A DNA stretch of 32,685 nucleotides from Rhodovarius crocodyli (GCA_945901085.1 CAMDJV010000039.1:1-32685); one strand, 5' to 3'; counted from the stretch's first letter, positions 15,583 to 23,954 are shown. Program-made: numbers and translations. Notes: generated by a model not told the origin, from the letters alone.

Positions 15583-16647
15583 TTACGCCATTGTGATACT
15601 GGGGGGCGGGGCGGCTGGTTGTTTGCCCAGCTTCTGCCAGATCCTCGCGGCAATGGCGCTATACATCGCTGCCACCTCACTCTCAGGCCGGCTGGCGGCG
15701 ATGGGGGTGCCGGCATCGGCCAATTCGCGGATCTCCAATCTGATCGGCAAGGCGCCGAGAAATTCCGCCCCCAGCCGCGCGGCTTCCGCCTCCGCCCCGC
15801 CATGACCGAAGATATCGGCGCGATGGCCGCAATTCGGGCAGCAATAAAACGACATGTTCTCGATCAGGCCGAGGACGGGGACATTCACCTTCTCGAACAT
15901 CCGCACCCCGCGGCGGGCGTCGATCAGCGCCACATCCTGTGGCGTGGAGACGATCACAGCGCCGGCCAGCGGCACGCGCTGGCTCATGGTGAGCTGCGCA
16001 TCGCCCGTGCCCGGCGGCATATCCACCACCAGAATATCGAGCGCACCCCACTCCACCTGGCCCATCATCTGCTCCAGCGCGCCCATCACCATGGGGCCGC
16101 GCCAGATCATTGGCGTTTCCTGATCGACCAGGAAACCGATGGACATGGCCTTCAGCCCCCAGCGCTCAATGGGATGAATACGGCTGCCGGTGACGCGTGG
16201 CTTCTCCTGCGTGCCCAGCATCTGGGGCAGGGAGGGGCCATAGATATCGGCATCCAGCAGCCCCACCCGCAGCCCCTGCGCCGCCAGCGCCACCGCCAGG
16301 TTCACCGCGGTGGTGGATTTGCCCACGCCGCCTTTGCCCGAGGCCACAGCAATGATTTTGCTCACTTCCGGCAGCAGCATCTCACCCTGCCCGGTGGGCG
16401 GTTTCTTCCCAGGTGGGGCAGGCAGTTGGGCATGCGCTGTCAGCACCACGGTGGCCGAAAGCACGCCGGGGAGTGCCGCCAGCGCCGCCTCGGCGGCGGC
16501 CCGCATGGGCTCCAGCGCCCGGGCCTCTTCGCGCGGGACAGACAGCGTGGCCTGCACCAGACCATCGCGCGCCACCACCGCTTCCACCCTTGCGGGCTGC
16601 TTCACCACCTTCGCCAGGGCATTGCGCACTGCCTGCTCATCGCTCAT
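15583..16647 (-). CDS. Mrp/ApbC/NBP35-type Fe-S cluster carrier ATPase
   Basis: 354 residues. A deviant Walker A (VASGKGGVGKSTTAVNLA), LLDADIYGPSLPQMLG, and VDMPPGTGDAQLTMSQ identify the Mrp P-loop family. The C-terminal CX2C in FYCCPNCGHRADIFGHGG binds the bridging iron-sulfur cluster. The protein transfers Fe-S clusters to apo-enzymes in the cytosol. The N-terminal 90 residues occupy the usual MIP18/DUF59 position but lack its DPELG-type signature and look shortened. The start at 16647 begins MSDEQAVRNALAKVV. The frame is open far upstream but only antisense to hflK. It is divergent from hflK. Confidence 0.93.
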   Translation of the reverse strand: MSDEQAVRNALAKVVKQPARVEAVVARDGLVQATLSVPREEARALEPMRAAAEAALAALPGVLSATVVLTAHAQLPAPPGKKPPTGQGEMLLPEVSKIIAVASGKGGVGKSTTAVNLAVALAAQGLRVGLLDADIYGPSLPQMLGTQEKPRVTGSRIHPIERWGLKAMSIGFLVDQETPMIWRGPMVMGALEQMMGQVEWGALDILVVDMPPGTGDAQLTMSQRVPLAGAVIVSTPQDVALIDARRGVRMFEKVNVPVLGLIENMSFYCCPNCGHRADIFGHGGAEAEAARLGAEFLGALPIRLEIRELADAGTPIAASRPESEVAAMYSAIAARIWQKLGKQPAAPPPSITMA

Positions 16648-16649
16648 CG

Positions 16650-16679
16650 CTTGAAAACCCTTCACTGCCGGGACATATG
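16650..16679 (+). promoter_or_regulatory. Candidate hflK promoter, possibly heat-shock type
   Basis: CTTGAAA (16650-16656) is followed 17 bases later by CATATG (16674-16679). TTGAAA is a fair housekeeping -35, but the -10 is poor. CTTGAA also matches the -35 of RpoH promoters, which would suit hflKC. The placement just inside the mrp/hflK divergence is right. Confidence 0.35.
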
Positions 16680-16752
16680 GCCATGGTGTGGTTCCGGTAC
16701 GCCACGCGACGGCTGCCGCCTTTCGGCGTGGCCGCACATATGGCCGGGCCGA

Positions 16753-16792
16753 GCCGCGCGCGCATCCCCCTTGGGATGCCCGGGCGCGCGGC
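16753..16792 (+). other. Very strong hairpin in the hflK leader
   Basis: GCCGCGCGC (16753-16761) pairs with GCGCGCGGC (16784-16792), and GCATCCC (16762-16768) pairs with GGGATGC (16773-16779), with a CCTT loop and a four-base bulge on the 3' side. It ends 33 bases before the hflK ATG and has no T-run. It could stabilise the mRNA or control access to the start. Confidence 0.55.
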
Positions 16793-16825
16793 GTGAAGTT
16801 TATCTTGGCGGAGAATGCGGCGCAG

Positions 16826-18058
16826 ATGGCGTGGAACAATGGCGGGCCGAGCCCCTGGGGCAACCCGCGACCCGGCGGACAACAGGGTGGGCCACCGGGT
16901 GGCTCTGGCGGCCCGGGCGGGCCCTGGGGCAATCCTCCTCCCTCCGGTTCGGGCGGCGGCGGCCGTGGCCCGGACATCGAGGATATGATCCGTCAGGCGC
17001 AGGACACCTTGCGCCGCTGGCTGCCGCAGGGTGGTGCCGGCGGCAAGGGCGTGGCGCTGCTTGGCGTTGTGCTGGTGGGCGTCTGGGCTGCCTCGGGGTT
17101 CTATCGCGTGCAGCCCGATGAGCTGGGCGTGGTGATGCGCTTTGGTGCCTTTGATCGCACCGCGCCGCCTGGCCTGAACTACGCCATCCCCTGGCCGGTC
17201 GAGGCGGTGACGACGCCGCGCGTCACCCGCATCAACCGCGTTGATATCGGCTTTCGTGCGGCGCCTGACGCCCTTCCGGGCGTGCGCCCTGTCTCGCAGC
17301 GCGACGTGCTGGCCGAATCGCTGATGCTGACTGGCGATGAGAACATCATCGACATTGATTTCGCCGTCTTTTGGCGCATCCGCGATGCCGGCGAATTCCT
17401 CTTCAACACCCGCAACCCCGAGGACACGGTGAAATCCGCCGCCGAATCGGTGATGCGCGAGATCATCGGCCGCACCAATATCCAGGCCGCGCTGACCGAT
17501 GCGCGCGCCCAGATCGAGCAGGATGTACGCCGCGGCGCCCAGGCCATTGTCGATCAGTATCTGGCCGGCATCGAGATCACCCAGGTGCAGATGCAAAAGG
17601 TGGACCCGCCCTCGGCGGTGGTGGACGCCTTCCGCGACGTGCAGCGCGCCAATGCCGACCGTGAGCGCGTGCGCAACGAGGCGGAAAGCTTTCGCAATGA
17701 CATCATCCCCCGTGCCCGCGGCGAGGCCGAGCGCATGGTGGCCGAGGCGCAAGGTTTTCGTGACAGCCAGACCGCGCGGGCGCGTGGTGAGGCTGGCCGC
17801 TTCACCGCCGTTCTCGCCGCCTATTCTCAGGCCCAGGACGTGACAATGCGCCGTATCTATCTTGAAACCATGGAAGACATCCTGCGCCGCAACAACATGG
17901 TGCTGGTGGATGACAGGCTGCAGGGCGTGGTGCCCTTCCTGCAATTGAACGAGGCCGGGCAGCCCCGCGCAGCCAGGCCGCCGGCGGTGCCACCACAGGT
18001 GTTCAACCCGCCCCCGGCTCAGCCTCAGCAACCCCGCAACCCGGGGGTGGTGCGATGA
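16826..18058 (+). CDS. hflK: FtsH protease modulator subunit HflK
   Basis: 410 residues. The N-terminus is cytoplasmic and rich in Gly/Pro (MAWNNGGPSPWGNPRPGG onward, about 50 residues). A single membrane helix lies near residues 74-92 (GVALLGVVLVGVWAASGF). An SPFH/prohibitin domain follows, starting YRVQPDELGVVMRFGAF, then a coiled-coil region rich in Glu/Arg/Ala (NADRERVRNEAESF, ARGEAERMVAEAQGF). HflK and HflC form a large cage around FtsH and restrain its membrane proteolysis. The ATG at 16826 gives the family's usual start; a GTG at 16793 is a weaker alternative. Its stop overlaps the hflC start as ATGA. Confidence 0.95.
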   Translation: MAWNNGGPSPWGNPRPGGQQGGPPGGSGGPGGPWGNPPPSGSGGGGRGPDIEDMIRQAQDTLRRWLPQGGAGGKGVALLGVVLVGVWAASGFYRVQPDELGVVMRFGAFDRTAPPGLNYAIPWPVEAVTTPRVTRINRVDIGFRAAPDALPGVRPVSQRDVLAESLMLTGDENIIDIDFAVFWRIRDAGEFLFNTRNPEDTVKSAAESVMREIIGRTNIQAALTDARAQIEQDVRRGAQAIVDQYLAGIEITQVQMQKVDPPSAVVDAFRDVQRANADRERVRNEAESFRNDIIPRARGEAERMVAEAQGFRDSQTARARGEAGRFTAVLAAYSQAQDVTMRRIYLETMEDILRRNNMVLVDDRLQGVVPFLQLNEAGQPRAARPPAVPPQVFNPPPAQPQQPRNPGVVR

Positions 18059-18930
18059 ACAAGGCATTGATCGGGCTGCTCGCCCTGGTGGGTCTGCTGG
18101 TTGTCGCAGCCTCCTCACTCTTCACCGTGCATCAGACCCAGCAGGTGCTGGTCACCCAATTCGGCCAGCCGGTGCGCGTCATCCAAGCGCCCGGCCTGAA
18201 CACCAAGCTGCCGCTGATCCAGAGCGTGATCGCCTTCGACCGCCGTCTTCTCGACTATGAAGGCCCGGGCGAGGAAGTCATCCTCGGCGACCAGCGCCGT
18301 TTGATCGTGGACAGTTTCACCCGCTTCCGCATCACCGACCCGCTGCTCTTCTTCCAGACCGTGGGCGCGGCCGAGCAGGGCATTCGCGGCCGGCTCTCCT
18401 CCATCGTCACCTCGTCCCTGCGCCGCGTTCTGGCTGGCGAGTCCCTGCTCGCTATCCTCTCGACCGACCGCACCAGGATCATGGGCGAGATCAGGCGCCA
18501 GGTGAATGAAGAGGCGCGGCGCTTTGGCATTGAAGTGGCCGATGTGCGCATCCGCCGGGCCGATTTCCCGGAGGAGAACACCCAGGCCATTCTGGCCCGC
18601 ATGCAATCCGAGCGTGAGCGGGTAGCGCGTGAGGCCCGCGCCGAGGGTGCCGAGGTGGCAGCCCGCGTCCGCGCCAATGCCGAGCGTGACCGCACGGTGC
18701 TGCTGGCCGAGGCCGAGGCCAACGCCCAGATTCTGCGCGGCACCGGCGAGCAGGAGGCGATTCGCATCTTCGCCGAAGCCTTCAACCGTGACCCGGAATT
18801 CTACCAGTTCTGGCGCACAATGCAGGCCTATCGCGAGGTGTTTTCCAGCGGTGAGGCGCGGATGGTGCTGACACCGGAGAGTGATTTCTTTCGCTTCTTC
18901 CGCGAGATGCCCAGCCCGGGCAGCCGCTGA
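18055..18930 (+). CDS. hflC: FtsH protease modulator subunit HflC
   Basis: 291 residues. There is an N-terminal membrane helix (ALIGLLALVGLLVVAASSLF) and an SPFH domain beginning VHQTQQVLVTQFGQPVRVI. Typical segments follow: PGLNTKLPLIQSVIAFDRRL, RFRITDPLLFFQTV and RRADFPEENTQAILARMQSE. The C-terminal coiled coil is VAREARAEGAEVAARV. It is the partner of HflK in the periplasm-facing cage that regulates FtsH. It starts within the hflK stop codon, which indicates coupled translation. A 29-base hairpin lies about 60 bases after its stop. Confidence 0.95.
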   Translation: MNKALIGLLALVGLLVVAASSLFTVHQTQQVLVTQFGQPVRVIQAPGLNTKLPLIQSVIAFDRRLLDYEGPGEEVILGDQRRLIVDSFTRFRITDPLLFFQTVGAAEQGIRGRLSSIVTSSLRRVLAGESLLAILSTDRTRIMGEIRRQVNEEARRFGIEVADVRIRRADFPEENTQAILARMQSERERVAREARAEGAEVAARVRANAERDRTVLLAEAEANAQILRGTGEQEAIRIFAEAFNRDPEFYQFWRTMQAYREVFSSGEARMVLTPESDFFRFFREMPSPGSR

Positions 18931-18986
18931 GCGCGGCCTGGCTGGGCGGCCGTTTCAGAAATTGGAGCGGCCGTTACTCTTTGCCA

Positions 18987-19015
18987 CGGGCCGAGACCGA
19001 AGGGTCATCGGCCCG
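18987..19015 (+). other. Hairpin between hflC and the DegP-like gene
   Basis: CGGGCCGA (18987-18994) pairs with TCGGCCCG (19008-19015), and GACC pairs with GGTC inside, leaving a GAAG loop and one bulged A. No T-run follows. It may be an hflC 3' structure or part of the protease leader. GCGGCCGTT also occurs twice just upstream. Confidence 0.45.
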
Positions 19016-19080
19016 GGCTGCGATGCCTGTAGCGTGACCGGAGCTTCGCCGAGCAATCCATCGGCCTTCATGAGGTGATC

Positions 19081-20688
19081 ATGCGTATACCAAATTGGCG
19101 TCTCCCCCTGGCGGTTCTGGCGCTCGGCCTTGCAGGTCCCATGCTGTCCCAGGCGCCTTTCGCCCAGACGCTTCCCCCCGTGGCCGCGCCGCCCGCAGCG
19201 TCGGCCACGCCCCAGGCCAATCCAGCCGTCGCGCCGCCCACCATCTCCAGCGGCCGGCCGGACAGTTTTGCGCCGCTGGCCCGCAGGCTGCTGCCCGCGG
19301 TGGTCAATATCTCCTCCACCATCGGCGGCGCGCCAGCGTCACGCCCCGGTGCCCGGCCCGACGCGCCTGACGCGCCCCAGGCGCCGCCCGGCAGCCCTTT
19401 CGAGGAGTTCTTCCGCGATTTCTTCAATCGCAACCGGCCAGGCCAGCCGCCGCAGGGCGGTGAGCGTGGCGAGGGCGGGCCCCCGCAGGGGCGGCGCGGC
19501 CAGTCTTTGGGTTCTGGCTTTATCGTCGATGCCTCGGGCATCGTGGTGACCAATAACCACGTGATCGACGGTGCCACCGAGATCAACGTGATCCTGCAGG
19601 ACAATACCAGCCTGCGGGCCGAATTGCTGGGCACCGACCCGCGGACTGACCTCGCCGTGCTGCGGGTGCGTCATTCCGCGCCATTGCCCTTCGTGCCCTG
19701 GGGCAATAGCGACACCGCCGAGGTGGGTGACTGGGTGCTGGCCATCGGCAACCCCTTCGGCCTGGGCGGCACGGTCACGGCTGGCATTGTCTCGGCGCGT
19801 GGCCGCGATATCCGCCAGGGCCCCTTTGACGACTTCATTCAGACCGATGCGGCCATCAACCGGGGCAATTCCGGCGGGCCGCTCTTCAACCTGCAGGGCG
19901 AGGTTGTGGGCATCAACACCGCCATCTATTCGCCCTCTGGCGGGTCGATCGGCATTGGCTTCTCCATCCCCTCGAACCTGGCGCGCGGCGTAGCGCAGCA
20001 ATTGACCGAGGGTGGCCGGGTGCGCCGCGGCTGGTTGGGTGTGAATATCCAGCAGGTGACGGACGAGATTGCCGAATCGCTTGGCCTGCGCGGCACGGTG
20101 CGCGGCGCTCTTGTGGCCCGGGCGCAGGAAGGCGCGCCTGCGGCCAGTGCCGGCATTCGCAACGGCGATGTCGTGCTGCGCTTCAACAACCAAGATGTGC
20201 GCGACATGCGCAGCCTGCCTCGAATCGTGGCCGAGACGCCGGTGGGCAGCCGTGTGCCGGTGGTGGTCTGGCGCGATGGTCAGGAGCAGACTTTGACCGT
20301 CACCTTGGGCGAATTGCCGCCCGAGCAGCAGCTTGCCGCCGCCAATCCGCAGGGGCCGGGCCCGCAATCCGGCCTGCCGACAGAGATTGCCGGGCTTGGC
20401 ATGCGCGTTGCGGCCATCACGCCCGAATTGCGGGAGCGGCTGCGGCTGCGCCCTGATCAGCGCGGCGTGGCGGTGGTGGATGTCGCGCCCAATTCCCCTG
20501 CGGCCGAACGTGAGTTGCGCCCGGGCGATGTGATCCTCGAAGTGCAGCAGGAACGGGTGAACACGCCGCAGGAACTCAACGAAAGGGTGGATCGCCTGCG
20601 GCGGCAAGGCCGTGGCACTGCCTTGTTCCTGGTGGAAAGCCAAAATGGCCAGCGCTTTGTGCCGCTGCGGCTGACGCCGGCGCGCTGA
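19081..20688 (+). CDS. DegP/HtrA-type periplasmic serine protease (Do family)
   Basis: 535 residues. There is an N-terminal signal (LPLAVLALGLAGPMLSQAP), then a Pro-rich linker with a DegP Q-linker-like insertion (EEFFRDFFNRNRPGQPP). The trypsin-like domain has its triad at His160 (VVTNNHVIDG), Asp190 (DPRTDLAVL) and Ser264 (NRGNSGGPLF). Two PDZ domains follow: one begins RRGWLGVNIQQVTDE, and the second carries RGVAVVDVAPNSPAAERELR. It degrades or refolds damaged envelope proteins. The ATG at 19081 has GAGGTGAT just before it; a GTG at 19075 is possible. Its place after hflKC groups two envelope quality-control systems. Confidence 0.95.
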   Translation: MRIPNWRLPLAVLALGLAGPMLSQAPFAQTLPPVAAPPAASATPQANPAVAPPTISSGRPDSFAPLARRLLPAVVNISSTIGGAPASRPGARPDAPDAPQAPPGSPFEEFFRDFFNRNRPGQPPQGGERGEGGPPQGRRGQSLGSGFIVDASGIVVTNNHVIDGATEINVILQDNTSLRAELLGTDPRTDLAVLRVRHSAPLPFVPWGNSDTAEVGDWVLAIGNPFGLGGTVTAGIVSARGRDIRQGPFDDFIQTDAAINRGNSGGPLFNLQGEVVGINTAIYSPSGGSIGIGFSIPSNLARGVAQQLTEGGRVRRGWLGVNIQQVTDEIAESLGLRGTVRGALVARAQEGAPAASAGIRNGDVVLRFNNQDVRDMRSLPRIVAETPVGSRVPVVVWRDGQEQTLTVTLGELPPEQQLAAANPQGPGPQSGLPTEIAGLGMRVAAITPELRERLRLRPDQRGVAVVDVAPNSPAAERELRPGDVILEVQQERVNTPQELNERVDRLRRQGRGTALFLVESQNGQRFVPLRLTPAR

Positions 20689-20714
20689 GGCGGCCCCAGG
20701 GGGGGGCAAAGGGA

Positions 20715-20740
20715 GGCGGGGGGGAGGGCACCCCCCCGCC
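20715..20740. terminator. Strong GC hairpin between convergent genes
   Basis: A perfect 10-bp stem: GGCGGGGGGG (20715-20724) with CCCCCCCGCC (20731-20740) around AGGGCA. It lies between the end of the protease gene and the end of the convergent Bug gene. There is no T-run on either strand, so it is probably a bidirectional pause or 3'-end structure rather than a canonical terminator. Confidence 0.5.
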
Positions 20741-20747
20741 ATTACCA

Positions 20748-21719
20748 TCACTCCGGGCGGATATTCGCCCGGCGCACGGCCTCACTGAAGATCTGCCGCT
20801 GTTCGGCGAGATAGGTCGCGAAGGCGGCCGCTGGCTTTGCATCCACCTCGACACCCACGGCGGCAAAGCGCTCCTTCATCTCCTGCGTCGCCATCACCTC
20901 CATCATCAAGGTGGAGAGGCGTTGGATAATGGCCGGCTGGGTGGCGGCCGGGACCATCAGGCCGATCCAGGCACCAAGATTGAAGCCGGGAATATCCGCC
21001 CCGACGGCCAGTGGTGTGACGCCCGGCGCCAGGGCCGAGCCATTTGCCAAGGAGACGCCATAGGCCCGCAGCCGCCCCGCCCGGACATGCGGCATGGTGG
21101 CGGCGGCGGTTTCCAGCGTGTAATGCACCTGGCCCGCCAGCAGCGCTGTCAACCCCGGCGCGCTGCCCTGGAAGGGAACATGGACGGCCTGAAGCCCTGA
21201 GCGTGCGTTGAAATACTCGGCGATGAGATGGGCCGTGGCGCCAGTGCCTGATGTGGCAAAGGTATAGGTCCCGGGCGAGGCGCGGACGACGGAGAGGAAC
21301 TCGCCGATATTGCGGGCCGGGAAATCCGGATGTGTCACCAGCAGATAGGGCGAGAGGCCGGCCAGGGCGACCGGCGCTAGGTCGCGTTCGACATCATAAG
21401 GGGTGCGCTGAACCAAGGGGTTGACAGTGACCGGCCCGGCCGAGGCGGCGAGAAGCGTGAGGCCATCGGGGGCGGATTTGGCGGCCGCGTCGGTGCCGAT
21501 CATGCCGCCGGCCCCGCCGCGGTTTTCCGGCACAACGGATTGGCCGAGGCGCTCTGTCAGCACCTGGGCAAGGATCCGGCCAATAAGGTCGGTGGCTTGG
21601 CCAGGCGGCCATGGTATGATCATCCGCAATGGGCGGCTGGGCCATGCCGGTGAGGTTTGGGCATGGCTGGCCGATGTTGCGGCCAGAGAGGCGAGCATCG
21701 CGCTGCGACGTGTTAACAT
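20748..21719 (-). CDS. Tripartite tricarboxylate transporter (Bug-type) substrate-binding protein
   Basis: 323 residues. The signal peptide is MLTRRSAMLASLAATSASHA; the mature domain starts WPSRPLRMIIPWPPGQATD. It continues with ENRGGAGGMIGTDAAAKSAP, YTFATSGTGATAHLIAEYF and VHVPFQGSAPGLTALLAGQ. It is a periplasmic receptor for an unknown organic anion; no TctA/TctB genes are present. AAGGGGAAACC lies just before the ATG. An 18-base palindrome overlaps this ribosome-binding region, so this copy is the only one of the four with a visible operator-like site. It follows the small helical protein gene by 59 bases on the same strand. Confidence 0.92.
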   Translation of the reverse strand: MLTRRSAMLASLAATSASHAQTSPAWPSRPLRMIIPWPPGQATDLIGRILAQVLTERLGQSVVPENRGGAGGMIGTDAAAKSAPDGLTLLAASAGPVTVNPLVQRTPYDVERDLAPVALAGLSPYLLVTHPDFPARNIGEFLSVVRASPGTYTFATSGTGATAHLIAEYFNARSGLQAVHVPFQGSAPGLTALLAGQVHYTLETAAATMPHVRAGRLRAYGVSLANGSALAPGVTPLAVGADIPGFNLGAWIGLMVPAATQPAIIQRLSTLMMEVMATQEMKERFAAVGVEVDAKPAAAFATYLAEQRQIFSEAVRRANIRPE

Positions 21720-21729
21720 GGTGGTTTCC

Positions 21730-21747
21730 CCTTGTATTGATACAAGG
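21730..21747 (-). promoter_or_regulatory. Palindromic operator-like site upstream of the Bug gene
   Basis: CCTTGTATTGATACAAGG has perfect 8-base arms around a TG centre. It ends 11 bases before the Bug gene ATG and includes part of its Shine-Dalgarno. The TTGTAT/ATACAA arms resemble targets of dimeric repressors such as HutC/GntR-type proteins, but the spacing differs from the sites I know and no regulator gene is nearby. Confidence 0.5.
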
Positions 21748-21778
21748 TTACGAGAGCGTGGCGGTTATGCAAAGGGCC

Positions 21779-22048
21779 TTAAATCGGGTGCCGCAACTGC
21801 CAAAGCCGCTCATGCGCCTCGACCAGGCTGTCCATATTGCGCCGGCTATTGGCGCTGGGATCGACTTGCTGGCGGGTGAGCACCATTTCCAGTGTCCGCA
21901 ACAATTGGTCAGCCACCTGATAATCAGCCTCATCACAGGCTTGGTGGAAGGCGGCCAGGATTTTGTCCGACAAACGCATATCACGGAGTGGAAAAAACCC
22001 ATTCACGCCGTCGCGAAAGCTGGGAGCCAAATGATCGTCACCGTCCAT
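21779..22048 (-). CDS. Small conserved-looking helical protein, function unknown
   Basis: 89 residues, cytosolic, with no signal or membrane segment. The body reads LRDMRLSDKILAAFHQACDE, then ADYQVADQLLRTLEMVLTRQ and NMDSLVEAHERLWQLRH. This is a tandem-helix pattern with a tetratricopeptide-like flavour. I believe similar short proteins occur in Acetobacteraceae and other Rhodospirillales, but I cannot name the family. The ATG at 22048 is chosen for its GAGG eight bases upstream; in-frame ATGs at 22060, 22066 and 22087 are alternatives. A promoter-like pair lies at 22088-22116. It may be co-transcribed with the Bug gene downstream. Confidence 0.7.
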   Translation of the reverse strand: MDGDDHLAPSFRDGVNGFFPLRDMRLSDKILAAFHQACDEADYQVADQLLRTLEMVLTRQQVDPSANSRRNMDSLVEAHERLWQLRHPI

Positions 22049-22087
22049 GCCCAACCTCATTGCCATGCGGAAAATGCAACCGGTCAA

Positions 22088-22116
22088 TATATAATAGGAA
22101 ATTGAGGCGTCGGCAA
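22088..22116 (-). promoter_or_regulatory. Promoter candidate for the small helical protein gene
   Basis: On the minus strand, TTGCCG (22116-22111) is followed after exactly 17 bases by TATATA (22093-22088), in an AT-rich patch between the SCO gene stop and the small gene. Spacing and position suit a housekeeping promoter. Confidence 0.5.
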
Positions 22117-22119
22117 ATA

Positions 22120-22809
22120 TTATTGTGTTGGCGTTGTGGCCCGAAGCTGGCCAATGATCATTCTGGCCATGCCATCTACGGCGGTGTCTGGCCTGAACAG
22201 GCTGCGCACACGGTTATCGGGCCCCACCAGATAGATAAAACTCGAATGATCCATGAGGTAATCGGTGGCATTGGGTGAATTGGCGCGCGCATAAAATACC
22301 CTGAATTGGCGAGCGACGGCGGCTATCTGCTCCGTCGTGCCGGTCAGGCCCTGCAACCGGGGATGAAAACGGCTCACATAATCCGCCAAATTATCAGGCC
22401 GGTCGCGCTCAGGGTCGATGGTGATCAAGACCGGCGTCACACGGCCAGCCAATGGGCCCAGCATATCCATGACATCAGCCATCCGCCCAAGCTCGGTCGG
22501 GCAGACATCAGGACAAAAGGTGAAACCAAAATAGATGAGCATCCATTGGCTGGCATAATCGCGCTCAGTGACCGCCACGCCATCCTGCCGGGTCAGGCTG
22601 AAGGCGCCGCCGAGGGAAATGCCGGGGGGCAGTTGCACCACCCCTGCCGCCGAGGGCAGCTGCATATCCTGGCCGAAGACCTGGGCAAGCCTCTGGCCGA
22701 ATGCATCCGCAAAGCTCTGCCCCGGCGCAAGGGTAAACCACACATGCGCCCACAGGCCGAAAATGGCAGCGAGCAACACGGCAACGCTGTAGCGGATGAC
22801 CTTCAACAT
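22120..22809 (-). CDS. SCO1/SenC family copper chaperone
   Basis: 229 residues. An N-terminal membrane anchor (YSVAVLLAAIFGLWAHVWF) is followed by a thioredoxin-like periplasmic domain. The copper ligands are the Cys pair in FTFCPDVCPTEL (Cys99 and Cys103) and the His in YLMDHSSFIYLV. Also visible are LIYFGFTFCP and VLITIDPERDRPDNL, standard for the family. SCO proteins deliver copper to, or reduce, the CuA site of cytochrome c oxidase subunit II. No oxidase genes are in the window. Only a weak ribosome-binding site is seen before the ATG at 22809. Confidence 0.93.
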   Translation of the reverse strand: MLKVIRYSVAVLLAAIFGLWAHVWFTLAPGQSFADAFGQRLAQVFGQDMQLPSAAGVVQLPPGISLGGAFSLTRQDGVAVTERDYASQWMLIYFGFTFCPDVCPTELGRMADVMDMLGPLAGRVTPVLITIDPERDRPDNLADYVSRFHPRLQGLTGTTEQIAAVARQFRVFYARANSPNATDYLMDHSSFIYLVGPDNRVRSLFRPDTAVDGMARMIIGQLRATTPTQ

Positions 22810-22861
22810 GGCGCCTAGATAGGCCCCCGCCGGGGTATGGCCAAGCGGGCGCTCAACACCA

Positions 22862-22890
22862 AAGGGCCGGCCTCAGACATACCGGCCCTT
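22862..22890 (-). terminator. Terminator-like hairpin after nrdB
   Basis: AAGGGCCGG (22862-22870) and CCGGCCCTT (22882-22890) form a perfect 9-bp stem around 11 bases, starting nine bases after the nrdB stop. On the minus strand it is followed by TTGGTGTTG, a short weakly T-rich stretch. It probably ends the nrdB transcript. Confidence 0.6.
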
Positions 22891-22898
22891 CCAGCCCA

Positions 22899-23954
22899 TC
22901 AATGCCGTGCGAGCGCGATTTCGCCCTCGGGCTGCGGCGTGGCGAAGGTGTTTTCAGCGAAAGCATCTTCCCAGGTGCCGGCGGTGCTGGCCTTGGAGTA
23001 TTCAGTCGCCCGGTTCTCGAAGAAATTGGTGTGCTCGATGGCATTGAGCATTTCGTCGAGCCAGGGGAGGGGGTTGCGCTCGATGTGGAACATCGGCTCC
23101 AGGCCCAATTGCTGCAGCCTGCGGTCGGCGATGAAGCGAATATATTGCTTCACGCTCTCAGCCTCGAGGCCCTGCACGCCGCCGAGCTCGAAGGCCAAGT
23201 CAATGAAGCTGTCCTCATGCTCCACAATGGTGGCGCAGATCAGGTAAAGGTCACGGCGCAGCTCCTCAGTCCAAATCTCCGGGTTTTCCTGCACGAAGGT
23301 GCGGAAGAGCCGGATCACGCTGAGGCAATGCAGCGTCTCGTCGCGGACCGACCAGGAGACGATCTGCCCCATGCCCTTCATTTTATTGAAGCGCGGGAAA
23401 TTCATCAGAATGGCAAAAGAGGCGAAAAGCTGCAGCCCCTCGGTAAAGGCACCAAACGCCGCCAGCGTCTTGGCAATCTCAACCTTACTATCCACCTTAA
23501 AGGACTGCATGTAGTCGTACTTGTCCTTCATCTCCTTGTATTTGAGGAAGGCGGTATACTCAATTTCCGGCATGCCGATGGTATCAAGCAGATGCGAATA
23601 CGCCGCGATATGGATCGTCTCGGTGTTCGAGAAGGCGCTCATCATCATCAGCACTTCGGTGGGTTTGAACACCTGGCTGTACTGCTTCATATAGCAATTA
23701 TTCACCTCGACATCCGCCTGGGTGAAGAAGCGAAAGATTTGGGTGAGCAGGTTCCGCTCAGAAACCGTCAGATTCTTCTGCCAATCCTTCACGTCATCAG
23801 CGAGCGGCACCTCCTCCGGCAACCAATGAATACGCTGCTGCGTCAGCCAGGCATCATAAGCCCAGGGATACCGGAACGGCTTGTAAACCGGGTTGGCGGT
23901 CAACAGGTCGAAGCGGACCGGGAACTCGTCAGGGCTCTGTGCGCCGTCAGGCAT
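22899..23954 (-). CDS. nrdB: Class I ribonucleotide reductase, beta (radical) subunit
   Basis: 351 residues. It carries the diiron-tyrosyl radical used by NrdA to make deoxyribonucleotides. Metal ligands match class Ia: Asp81 (FTQADVEVNNC), Glu112 and His115 (TETIHIAAYSHL), Glu172 (FTEGLQLF), Glu206 and His209 (VRDETLH). The radical Tyr is Tyr119. The first four positions are offset by exactly three from the E. coli numbering. No ATP-cone precedes the domain. AGGA lies nine bases before the ATG. A 332-base structured spacer separates it from nrdA, so it may have its own promoter. Confidence 0.97.
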   Translation of the reverse strand: MPDGAQSPDEFPVRFDLLTANPVYKPFRYPWAYDAWLTQQRIHWLPEEVPLADDVKDWQKNLTVSERNLLTQIFRFFTQADVEVNNCYMKQYSQVFKPTEVLMMMSAFSNTETIHIAAYSHLLDTIGMPEIEYTAFLKYKEMKDKYDYMQSFKVDSKVEIAKTLAAFGAFTEGLQLFASFAILMNFPRFNKMKGMGQIVSWSVRDETLHCLSVIRLFRTFVQENPEIWTEELRRDLYLICATIVEHEDSFIDLAFELGGVQGLEAESVKQYIRFIADRRLQQLGLEPMFHIERNPLPWLDEMLNAIEHTNFFENRATEYSKASTAGTWEDAFAENTFATPQPEGEIALARH

